The translations under genes and the position numbers were made by a program. A stretch of DNA of 64,000 nucleotides from positions 310,001 through 374,000 of the forward strand of contig JABELC010000001.1 in assembly GCA_028455995.1 (NCBI GenBank), given 5' to 3'. The notes beneath the pieces are model-generated. The model was not told where the DNA came from, did no database searches, and saw only the letters and a program-made list of their open reading frames with translations. Below are positions 1 through 10,088 of the stretch, one piece after another (positions within the stretch are counted from its first letter, which is position 1; every line of letters starts with the position of its first letter). Source of the stretch: Scleromitrula shiraiana. Taxonomy: Eukaryota > Ascomycota > Leotiomycetes > Helotiales > Sclerotiniaceae.

Positions 1-22
1 TGTGATATAACTCAATACATAC

Positions 23-640
23 CACTTCATCCTTCTTTCTTCTTCTCTTGTTTGGGTTCTTCAAAGCAGCATCCATTGCTTTGTCCAAAGCTCGGCGTCG
101 TCTTTCCTCAGGTGTAAGATTTTCCTCATTTTCCAATTCCGGTGTTGCCTTTCTTCGTTCCTTTGGTCTATCCCTATCCTTCCCATCACCTTCAATCCTC
201 TTTGGCTTCCTAACTCTCTTCCCATCAATTTCTACACCATCCGGATCCTCATCCGAATCTCTATGTGTTCTCTTTTTCTTCTCTCGCTTTCCTTCCCTAG
301 GTTTTTTACCCTCTCCTTCTGCACGCTTACGTTTACCTGCTTTCAAAGTTCGCGCAACATCTTCATCGATACCAACTAATGGTCTATCTTCTAATGCGAC
401 AGTATTTGGATCGAAATCATCGAATTCAGCTTCATCAACTTCGGAAAGATCGGAATCATTTTCGATACCAGATGATGCATCGATATCATTATCTGGATCA
501 TCCATATCAAGATTTGGGTTCGCAATAGGTGGTTCTGGTGTATCTCTTTCTTGCGAAACGGGTCTATTTGAATCTCCATTATCATTTCCAGCTTCTGGAA
601 GTGGCGTGGTAGGTCTTGAATTGAGGTCGGAATCCGACAT
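23..640 (-). CDS. SPN1: Transcription elongation factor SPN1/IWS1, N-terminal part
   Basis: SPN1/IWS1 binds Spt6 and travels with RNA polymerase II during elongation in the nucleus. Visible here is the first exon, starting at the ATG at 640 (MSDSDLNSRP). It encodes 206 residues of the disordered acidic/basic N-terminal region. It ends with the conserved block NLTPEERRRRALDKAMDAAL followed by KNPNKRRRKKDEV, which is the stretch just before the folded core in fungal SPN1 proteins. A good 5' splice site (GTATGT) follows at 22, so the remainder, including the TFIIS N-terminal-like domain, lies beyond the left edge. The gene is divergent from BRL1/BRR6. Identification rests on the terminal block and the composition; the catalytic-fold region itself is not seen. 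Confidence 0.8.
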
Positions 641-1064
641 ATTTGCGTAAATAAATGAAAAAAGAGGACAAAGGAGGTTGGTTATTATCGAATTCAATTA
701 TTAATTTGATGACCTCGAGATGAATTTTGTAGTCGCTTCAACCCTCGCGATCGTTGCTTGATGTCAAGGTTAAATGGTGGTTGTTGGAATAAGAAAATCA
801 ATCTGTTAAGAAGTAGTTCAAAAATAGTTGTACGATGTGATATAATAAAGGTCGCGTTCCATTCAAGATAGTGTGGGTTAGCGCGAAACCTTAGATCTAA
901 GTATATTTTATTGGTTGCCTCAGGAGCCAGAATTGTAAATTCAATGTTTACATGGGTGTTTACTTTGGAATTTCGAACAACTCTACAAGAGTCACCGACT
1001 TTTAATATTATCAATTTTTTTTTTTCGTACTTGATTTTTTCATCTTCATCTTCAAAAAAATAAG
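641..1064. promoter_or_regulatory. Divergent promoter region SPN1 / BRL1
   Basis: This 424-bp gap separates the start codons of the two divergent genes, so both promoters and 5' UTRs must lie here. It holds T-rich and A-rich runs but no TATA box I would defend. A minus-strand open frame inside it shows no coding character. Confidence 0.5.
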
Positions 1065-2635
1065 ATGTATAGCAATATATCGAAACGTACGGGTGAAAGT
1101 CCAATGGACTTTGAATGGCAATCCGGAGGTGGACCTATCGATCCCAAATCTCCATTTCTACAATTTAAACCACCAGTCGGTCAAAAGAGTAAGAAGTCCG
1201 AATAATGTATAGAAATCCAAGAAAAAAACCATAAACTGACAATCATTTCAGAACTTTTTGAATCCCCTATCAAATCTACAAGTTCATTCACAGGCAAATC
1301 TTCCACACCTGCCCCTCCATTTCGAAACCCTGCTTTTACTACCCCTCGCAAGCCATTCGATCCAGACCTCTTCTCCGAAGCATCAGGCGTTGATTCCTCA
1401 CCTGGTGACACGGCCGACGCAGAAGATACCCCCGATGTACCTAAACCCTCGAACAAGACGATGACAGCTTTCACATCCGGTAGCACTGTCACAGACCGTA
1501 AGCCCCTCTTTGGACGTTACGGCGCCCAATTCACAGGAAATAGTCCCGGCTCGACACGTCCGGAACGAAGACGAGGTCTCGGTTTACCCATAGCCAAAAA
1601 GCGCAAACGTTTACGCGAGGAAGAATACGGCATAGTACGCAGACATCGACGACGAGATTCCATCTCCTCAGGCTCCGACACATCTGAGGAATCCCGTCCA
1701 AATAGTCGATCTAAGAGTAGCAACTCTTCCATAACTCACCAAAAGACAGGCTGGTTCTCAAATCTTATAAATGGCATAGAATCACGACCCAATCTCCCAA
1801 ATATCCTCTCATATTACGCACAATTAACTCTCAACTTCTTTGTCGTCTTCCTCATCATCTTCTGCGTCTGGACATTCTGGACCACCATCCGCAGCGACGT
1901 GGATAAAGCCTCTGAGGATGCTACTGCTGCTGTGCTCGCGGAGATGGCTACATGTGCCCGCGAATATACTGCCAATAGATGTGCACCCGATATACGATTA
2001 CCCGCGTTAGAAGTGCCATGTGAGACATGGGAGAAGTGTATGAATCGAGACCCGAATAGTGTGGGAAGAGCTAGGATTAGCGCAAAGACTTTTGCTCAGA
2101 TCTTGGATAGTTTTATTGAGCCGATTAGTTATAAAGCTATGGTTCGTTTTGTCCCTTTTTTTCTATTATTAGTTTCCAACTATCCGACCATCTGCCCCAC
2201 CGGTTCCTCTACCCCTCATTAATCTACTCTAAATACAACACAAAACATTCAGCAGAGAAACATAACTAACATTCCATTTCCCAACAGTTCTTCTTCGGCC
2301 TCATAATAACCCTCGCCATCCTAGTCAACAACCTCGCCTTCGGAATGTTTCGATCCAAAGCCCCCCACCACCCCTCCCACGCCCCACCCCCTCAATTCTA
2401 CCATCCTCCTCCTCCCGTCCCAAATACCTGGGCTCATAGCATAGCGTGGGAAAATGATCATCATAACCAGAGTCAGAACCAGAGAGGAATTTTTGGGTTA
2501 GGGGCAGGGGATTTTAAATTCATTGAGAATGGAAGTGGAAATGGGGGTGGGAATGGAGGGGGCAGGAGTCCCAGTAAGGGGAGGGGGAGACAGGGGAGGA
2601 GTCCTAGTAAGGGGGATAGGTATCGTTTGGAATAG
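1065..2635 (+). CDS. BRL1: Brl1/Brr6-family nuclear envelope protein
   Basis: Brl1/Brr6 proteins sit in the nuclear envelope and ER and are needed for nuclear pore assembly and membrane lipid homeostasis. Exons 1065-1188, 1252-2141 and 2288-2635 give 453 residues with consistent phases. The N-terminal half is disordered, with a basic patch (PIAKKRKRLREEE). A first membrane helix lies at about residues 226-252 and a second at 338-359. Between them lie the family's four luminal cysteines (about 276, 285, 298 and 304), which form the conserved disulfides. The C-terminus after helix 2 is Gly/Ser/Pro-rich. Intron 2 uses a GTTCGT donor and splits the second helix from the first. BRL1 and BRR6 paralogues cannot be separated from one sequence; filamentous fungi usually have one gene of this family. 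Confidence 0.88.
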
Positions 2636-2757
2636 GGGTTGAGTCCTTGTTTCATTCTGTTTCATTCTGTTATATTCTATTCTATTCTTAATTGGGTATC
2701 TATCTCAACAGAGATCAATAAAAGAAATTCGTGACTCCTTTTCTCTTTCTGCTTTTA

Positions 2758-2850
2758 TATCTCATCTCATCTCATTTTATCTCATCTCATCTCATTCTAT
2801 CCTATCCCATCCTATCCTATCCCATCCTATCCTATCCCATCCTACATCCC
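2758..2850. repeat. Pentanucleotide microsatellite block
   Basis: Imperfect tandem CTCAT units grade into CCTAT/CCCAT units just downstream of the BRL1 stop codon, probably in or near its 3' UTR. Confidence 0.8.
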
Positions 2851-3984
2851 ATCCTACCATATTTTTCTATTCACTCGATAAATAGATCGATCGGATAACT
2901 AAATAAACAAATAAACGAATAAACAAATGAACACCCCACAGAGAAAGGCTCCATATAATAAACACAATAAATAAAAAACCATAATCACAAATGCAAGAAA
3001 TTAAAAGCGTCTTCGAGTCGCTAGAGATACGGAGAGATGTATCGAGTGAGTGAGTGAGTGCGTGAGTGAGTGCGTGAATGAAAACCCTTAAGTTCTGAAT
3101 CGATGTAGGGGGTTTGGAATTTGCATGTTCTTACTTTTGCTTTTGTTTTTGCCTTTACTTTTGCCTTTATTTTCATTATTAGTTCTTATTTTGGTGTTGG
3201 GATTTATTTAGTTCGTCTCTCTCTTTTTCTCTCTCTCTCTCTCTCTCTCTTTTCTTTTTAGGATTTGCGTGGGCGATTGAACTAGATTGAATTGGATGAA
3301 ATTGGATTAAATCGAATTAAATTAAATTCGCGCGGCCGCTTGGATAGTATACGATTCAATGCATTATAAACAGATAGCTAATAAATATTCCATTACTCGA
3401 TATCATTTGGTATTATATTGGGGGAAAAAGGATAGAATTAGGATGAGGAAAGGGAAGGGGATGGGGAAAGGGAAAGAAGACATCAAAAGTTACATCGTCC
3501 AGATGTAAGCTTTTATTATACATATATATATATATACATATATCGATTCGTTAGATACATCGATCGCATTTATATATTAGCAAGCAAGCAAGCAAGAATC
3601 AAATCACATCACATCAAATTAAAGATCAAAGATCAAAAATCAAAGAGTTGACAACCCCTTGGTATTTTCATATATGAGTGTGAATGATTCATTCATCTCA
3701 TTCATCTCATTTATTGATCTTGTTCGTCTCAATTATTCATCTAATTTATTCAATTATTCAATTGAGATATCTCGCTCGCTCATCCCATCTCATCTCATCT
3801 CATCTCATGTCATCTCGCTATCAAGAGGAAGACTCGCCTCTCCTCTTCTCCTCCCCCTATCCCATCCAAATCCCATCCAAATCCCATCCAAGTCCAAATC
3901 CATCCATCCCATCCCATCCCATCCCATCAAAACCAATAAGCGAACAAGCAAGCGAGCGAGGTATATAGTATTCTTTAATTTTTA

Positions 3985-4065
3985 ATGTAATTTATTTATT
4001 CATCCATTCATCCATCCATCCATTCATCCATCCATTCATCCATCCATTCATTCATTCAATCGCTG
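3985..4065. repeat. CATC/CATT tetranucleotide array
   Basis: Imperfect tandem CATC and CATT units run for about 80 bp. Confidence 0.8.
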
Positions 4066-4396
4066 ATTCGACTCGCTCAACACAACGCAACTCAGCTCAT
4101 ACTCGTTGTATTCATCTCATCTCATCTCATCATCTATTGTAATTCATCACATCCATCACATCCATCATCACATCATATACGGTCATCAACCACAACTACA
4201 ACCACAACCACTGACCACCAGCCCAGGACCGTGCTTGCAACCACAAATGCATGCAAGTATGAACCAAGTAAGTAGTAAATCTCGACAATACCACGCCATC
4301 GGATCTCGACCCCAATCCACACACACCAAACAGAAGGAGAGAAAGAATCCAATCCAATCCAATCCACCCAACCCCAGCTCCCACCACACCACCCAT

Positions 4397-6166
4397 TTAC
4401 CTCTTCTTAACCTCACAAGCCCACCCATCGATACCCTCCCCTCTACTCCCCACCTCCAACCCCTCAATCCTCACCCCCTTCATCCCCGCCGTATCCTCCA
4501 ACCACTCCGCGCCCGCCATCCCCCCGGCATTCGCCCTCTTCTCCGGCGTCAGCTCCAACATCGGGGTAAGGAACTCCGAGATCTTCCTCGCCTCATCCTC
4601 TTTAAAATGATATTTCTCCTTCAACACGTCTGGTAATGCCCAATGACGTAATCGATGGATATTTCGAAGTTCGCCTTTACGGTTGAAGATTTCTTGGGAC
4701 CATTTACCCGAGAGACAGAGGGATTTGGGGAAGGGGCCTAGGAGTTCGATGATTTGGGCGATGTGGTCGTCGTCCTTACCATATTTGGTGCCGGATTGTG
4801 GATCGAAGAGGTAATCTCCAGTAATGAGTTCGAATACCTAGGGAAAAAGTGGTTAGTGATGTTTGTCTTTAGATGATGTAAATAAAGCATACCATAGCAG
4901 CCATACTCCAAACATCAGTACTAGCACCCCATTTCGAACCTAAAATAACTTCTGGTGATCTATATTGTCGAGTTTGAATATCATTTGTAAAGTGATGCCC
5001 CGTCCAGCATGCATTTCCTAAATCTGCTATCTTAACTGATATTATATCAAATTGTACATCTTCCGGTTTCTTCTTATCGTTGGTGGATTTATCGAGTGAT
5101 ATGCCAGAAACTTTATCTGTAAGGATATCGCTATTTGAAAAGTTAGACCATGGATACATAGATTTGGACATAAGAACATACGCAGTCTTCTCTCTTTTGT
5201 TATGATTTTCCTCGTCCGATTTTTCTTTCGCTGGTGATGAATTGTTGGAACGCCCTATTACATTAAATGTTAGAATATCATTTTTCGACTTCCATTTTTC
5301 AATAGAGTGAATTTACCATCATTCAACATCTGATTTAAACTACCATGAGAACCTGGCGTGCTACCAGGAAATCTCATCAAATCTGCATGATTGAAACTCG
5401 CATTCAGCGGACTTGGTAACGGTTGACTTCCAGTAATAAGCGTTCGACGTCTTCTTCTCCCATTTCTGTTATCTTCTTTATCCTTGCTTGTATCTTCTTT
5501 AACAAATGTTTTAACAATCTGTTCCACATCGCCAATCTCTATCAGTACGTTCTCCGGCTTCAAATCCGTATGTATAATACCACACTCTCTGTGTAGATAA
5601 TCCAAACCCAGCAGAACCTGTTTAGTAATTTGTTTGACGAGAGGCATAGGTATTCCTCGATGATTCCATCGTTTGATTAAACCTAATAGATTTTCCCCAA
5701 GGACTTCAAAGACCATACAGATATGTGTACCATTAGGTCCCTTGTGTTCGAAGGAATCCAATAAACTAACAACATGTTTTCGACCTGGGTGATCTGGTTT
5801 AGCACCAACGATCTTGTTGAGTAATTTGATTTCGTCTATGGCCGTTTCGGTGTAATGCGCTGCAGACCGTACAACCTTTAAAGCAACATGTTTTTGAGTG
5901 ATATTATCTTTAGAAAGCCACACAGTTGAAAAGTGACCCCAACCCAATTTTCGAACGACAGTATATTTACCATCCTTAAAGTTCTCTCCAACTTGCACAG
6001 GATGATAACCTCCTTTACAATAATCTTCGGAATCTTCTTCGTCGGCAGTGGTTTCTGCAGCATCCTCTCTCGATGATGATGATGATGGTTCTCGATTCAT
6101 TGTACCGGTTGATCTATTTCCATCATCAATACTCATTAGTAAATTTCGTAATAATGAACTCATCAT
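4397..6166 (-). CDS. SR-protein kinase (SRPK/Sky1/Dsk1 type)
   Basis: SRPK phosphorylates serines in RS domains of splicing and mRNA-export factors and shuttles between cytoplasm and nucleus. Exons 6166-5317, 5254-5182, 5130-4893 and 4837-4397 give 533 residues in continuous phase. The kinase domain shows the glycine loop (LGWGHFSTVW), the VALK lysine, the catalytic loop HTDLKPENVLI and the DLG triplet in KIADLGNACW. DLG in place of DFG is characteristic of SRPKs. The P+1/APE segment reads TRQYRSPEV. A basic, Ser-rich spacer of roughly 130 residues splits the two lobes and holds two of the introns, as in the family. The region between the lobes' conserved blocks is where SRPKs usually diverge. 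Start choice: 6166 is the first ATG of the frame; 6163 and 6136 are alternatives. The small spliced gene directly upstream ends only 79 bp before this start. Confidence 0.9.
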
Positions 6167-6245
6167 GATGGGTATTTGGGTATTTCTCAAGAACAAAACA
6201 ATAAGAAGAAAGTAGAAAAAGTAGTAAGACTAGAAATAGAAAGTA

Positions 6246-6584
6246 TCATTTTGCGCCGGACCTGAACTTTTTTTGGATTTTGTTTATATTTTCAGGCGTT
6301 GCTGCACTGAGCGAAAGAAAGAAGTTGGAGGTCGGAAAGTGGGACATTATGGATTAAAAATCGAAATAATAAATCTTTAGTTCCATAAAGTTATAGGTTA
6401 TGACTTACCCTGCACGGGCTTGAATTGAAGCCATTTTTGAGGATTCAGAGGCATCTTGCTCGATTGTAATAATTGGTTTTAAAGAATCTTTCTTTCTTTT
6501 CTTGGTAGCATTTCCATTTGATGCATTTGCGATTTGTTGTTTGGCTTTTGCAATAGCTGCATTTTTTATTTGCGATCCATTCAT
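6246..6584 (-). CDS. Small spliced basic protein (or long upstream ORF of SRPK)
   Basis: Two exons, 6584-6409 and 6306-6246, joined by a canonical GTAAGT...CTCAG intron, give a 78-residue protein. It begins MNGSQIKNAAIAKAKQQIAN, is rich in Lys/Ala/Ser and has a basic NLS-like patch (KKRKKDS) near residue 30. It ends NKIQKKFRSGAK. Phase is maintained across the intron and the composition is not repeat-driven, so I regard it as really translated. I recognise no family. The stop lies 79 bp upstream of the SRPK start on the same strand. It may therefore be a separate small gene or a spliced upstream ORF in the SRPK leader. The exact end depends on the base count around 6246-6300. Confidence 0.5.
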
Positions 6585-7155
6585 TATTTATGTAATTTTT
6601 GATTGTATAGTATATAGTTTATAGTATATAGTATAATAATTTGATGATATAGGATATACTAGGTGATAATGGCGGATGATGATAGATGATTGGGAGGAGG
6701 AAAGGAAATGATTCGAGGAAGGTGGTAAGTGATGATGGTGGTGGTGGTGGTGGTGGTAGAAGTGGCGATGGTGGTAAAAGGTCTCAAGAAATGGTCGAGA
6801 TAGAGGTAATGGCAGATGTGTGACGACGGCGGCGGTGGCGATGGTGGTGGTGATGATTGTGGTGGATGGGATGGTAGTAGTGGTAAATAAGTAAAGAATG
6901 ACCGTGATGGTATAGTTGTAGCAAGGCAAAAAGATCGGGGTGGAGATAGTATGTAATGTAAGGAGAGGTAGAGTAGAATAGAGAGAAAGAGGAAGAGGTG
7001 GGCGTGGTAGTGGTGGTAGTGTGGGTAATGGGTAATGGGTGGTGGATGGTGGGTTATGGGTGGTGGGTTATAATTGTAATTATTATTATGGGTTCAAAAG
7101 AGGAAGAGGAAGGGAAATAGAAGTAGAAGTGGAGGCTGGATTTGAATAGAGTGAT

Positions 7156-7240
7156 GGATAGGATAGGATAGGATAGGATAGGATAGGATAGGATAGGATA
7201 GGATAGGATAGGATAGGATAGGATAGGATAGGATAGGATA
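7156..7240. repeat. (GGATA)17 microsatellite
   Basis: Seventeen perfect tandem copies of GGATA cover 85 bp, followed by degenerate GAATA/GGATA copies to about 7270. Confidence 0.95.
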
Positions 7241-8430
7241 GAATAAAAGATAGAATAGAATAGGATAGGATGACCTAGATGGATTTGCTGGTGGGTTGTA
7301 GCTTTGATACTATTTTTCTTGCCCTCTTTTTTTCTCTTAGGGCTGCTTTTCTCTCTCTCTCTCCAGGTTCCTACGTTGTAAATGGATTCGAATTTGGGTA
7401 ATAAGTGGTAAGGTAAAGTGGTCCTTGGTCTTTGGTCCTTGATCTCTTTTATTAGTCCTTCAAGATTGGGTTTTGGGATTTTCTTTTATGACGAATTGAT
7501 AGACAAATTGATAGACGAATTGATAGATGAATTGATAGACAAATTGATAGATAAATTGATAGACGTTCTTCTGTACTAATCTTTAAACATCCTTTTTGCT
7601 TGATACTTTTTCATCAATAATGTAATAAGACTATCATATATGTATGGCAATAACGGTAGCAATGGCAAATTGTTCGATGTTTTCTCTCCTATTTTATGAA
7701 TAACCGTTGTAGATGAAGATGATATGTATATTTTTCTTTCCTAACTCCTAATTCAAAAGGATTTTTTTATTTTTTTTTTTTACATTAGGATTTAAATTTG
7801 TGGTACAGTAGTAAAGCGAGTAGCTGAAGATGTATTATTATTGCGACATTCAACCGACCGACAGATGCTTTTGTGTATTATCGAATAGTATTGTATGTTT
7901 TCGGATCGTGGTCGTGGCAAAAGGATAGAAAGGGAAGATATTTGGAATACAGTAGGTTATCAGAATTGATCAGTAAATAGAAAATTATATCAGATCAATT
8001 AATTAATAAGAATAATAAGAATAAAAATAAGAGTAAGAATCAAAGAATGATATATAGATACAGTTCTAAAAATCTCATCCATCCGTTGTACAACAGAGAA
8101 GAACTTATTTATATCTGTACAACAATAAATATCGACATCTGTACGGAGTATACATAGAACCCAACAAAAGAAGAAGGCTGAAAGAATCAAGTAATAATAA
8201 TAATAAGCCCAGTACTTTATTATTGTCCATCCGTCCATCCATCCATCTCTCTGTCGTCGGAACAAAGTACCAAAAAGGGGTGAATCAACATCAGATAACG
8301 ATACGATCCCCAGGTCACGATAGGCGGAAAGAGGGGTACAGTAATATCATCATCATCATAATCATATCACATCATATCATATCATATCATATCACTTCAC
8401 TTCCATCACTGATTATTGATTGAGTGCACA

Positions 8431-8470
8431 GGACAGGACAGGACAGGACAGGACAGGACAGGATAGGACA
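8431..8470. repeat. (GGACA)n microsatellite
   Basis: Eight tandem GGACA units, the seventh reading GGATA. Confidence 0.9.
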
Positions 8471-8989
8471 ATACAATACAAGTTCTAGATTTCATAATCA
8501 ACTAAACTTAAACTAATGATAGAATGAACGTGCGCAAGATATAATGTATCCATCCCATCCCATCCTCCATACATTTTGATAAAACATGGGATCCCAATTC
8601 AATAATACGAAAATTTATCTCCGAGTCTTGTTTTGTTGTCCGGCGGGCGAGCGAATGAGCGAGGGAGGGAGGGAGGGAGGGAGGGTGCAGTTTTCTAAAG
8701 CTCATTCATTCACACCTTCTGATTTACATCCTCCATAGAATTAAGATCGATTCGATACGTACTCGAGTATGTAGATATCGATATTCCCAAGGCCCTACAA
8801 ACAAACCACACCATACCACAATTAGGGTTTTTTCTTCAATATCCCCTCCCTCCTCCAGCCACAGCTTATATTATTTAAGTATGTATGTTCCGCCCTATCC
8901 TGTGCTGTGCTGTGCTGTGCTGTACTATACTATCAACTCCATACCCCCCGCATTTACCTCGAAAAAATACATCACCTCACCTCACCTCG

Positions 8990-9018
8990 TCATCATCATC
9001 ATCATCATCATCATCATC
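8990..9018. repeat. (CAT)n microsatellite
   Basis: An uninterrupted CAT trinucleotide run of nine to ten units. Confidence 0.85.
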
Positions 9019-9876
9019 GTCATCGCATCTATATGCTATTCCCCACAGCCAACCAACCAACCAACTAACCAACCAACTAACTAATTAACGAACCTCGAGT
9101 AGGTAAGATAGATAGATATACTTACTTCATAGACAAATAACTCTATACTAGGCCATCACAATGGCTATTACAATCCTATCTTATCCCATCCCATCTCGTC
9201 TCATCCCATCTCATCTCATCCCATCCCATCCAACCCTCCAAACCACATACAAAAATCCATCCACCATCCACCATCCACCATCCCCTCTCCTCTCCTCTCT
9301 CTTAATCCTTCAAAAGAAGCCAAAAAAGAAGCCCAAAAAAATCATCATCATAATCGTCAAAATCACGGTCATGAAAACGGTCCCCGATTTCACCGCCACA
9401 CACCATACACTCAGCATTGTGTATATCAAAACCAACCCTTTTAGGACCCTTTTAGGGGCGAGAAAGAGAAAAAAGGAAAAGAGAACGAGAACGAGAATTA
9501 TTATATGTATGATATGTATGATATGTATTGTAAGATTTATATATACTATTTATTTATGTTTTATGGTATGGTATGGTATGATATGATATGATACATATAT
9601 TACATATTACATATATATATATATATATACACACCAGAACCTATAAACAAATAAGGTATTTGCCACAAGCCAGATCGATAGTATCTATTCATTCATTCAT
9701 CCATCCATTCATCCACTCATTCATTCAGCCTCATCACTCCGCTTTAATATATGTATGTATGTATGTATGTAAGTAAGTAAGTACTTATAGTTTATAATAT
9801 ACAAAAGAGGTATATAACGCGATCGACGAAGAGGTTAGGTTAGATTCGATTAGATTCGATTCGATTATCGCCACCA

Positions 9877-9952
9877 CTTCCTTCCTTCCTTCCTTCCTCC
9901 TTCCTGCCATCCTTCGTTTGCATCCTTCCTTCCTTCCTTCCTTCCTTCCTTC
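9877..9952. repeat. (CTTC)n tetranucleotide arrays
   Basis: Two CTTC/TTCC arrays are interrupted by a short unique stretch around 9901-9922. Confidence 0.85.
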
Positions 9953-10088
9953 CTCGTGGCGATATCAACCCAGATCGTTAGATGGTGAGTGTTGGGTCAC
10001 TAGTGAATTGACTTGACTTGAATCGAATCGAATCGAATTAAGTTGGATATCGATGAATGAATGAATGAATAAATGAACGAATAAATGA

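Larger units (their letters stand above)
2636..4396. other. Intergenic, microsatellite-rich
   Basis: This 1.76-kb gap lies between the convergent 3' ends of BRL1 and the SRPK kinase. It contains a pentanucleotide CTCAT/CTATC/CCTAT block (about 2758-2850), a CT run (about 3216-3251), CATCT and CATCC arrays (about 3784-3830 and 3995-4060), and purine-rich stretches. Open frames here are artefacts of these repeats. I see no RNA gene. Confidence 0.6.
6585..10088. other. Long non-coding, simple-repeat-rich interval
   Basis: This 3.5-kb interval lies between two minus-strand genes (small gene/SRPK and golgin IMH1), so it should include the promoter of the small gene and the 3' UTR of IMH1. It is dominated by microsatellites: GGT-rich DNA (about 6720-6870), GGATA (7156-7240), GGACA (8431-8470), GGGA (about 8660-8690), CAT (about 8990-9018), AACC (about 9045-9080), TATG (about 9750-9770) and CTTC (about 9877-9952). 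Open frames in it are low-complexity products of these arrays. No tRNA, rRNA or transposon gene was seen. Confidence 0.6.

Noticed and set aside
694..1104. Minus-strand frame of 136 codons in the SPN1/BRL1 gap
   Set aside because: It overlaps the first BRL1 exon antisense and has a poly-lysine stretch from a T-run; not supported.
4106..4636. Plus-strand frame of 176 codons overlapping the SRPK 3' end
   Set aside because: It is antisense to the well-supported last SRPK exon and its start lies in a CATC repeat.
6588..6929. Minus-strand Thr/His-rich frame of 113 codons
   Set aside because: Produced by GGT/GAT simple repeats; no gene-like composition.
9161..9586. Plus-strand frame of 141 codons
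   Set aside because: Pro/Ser/Ile text from CATCC and ATC repeats, no ordered segment.
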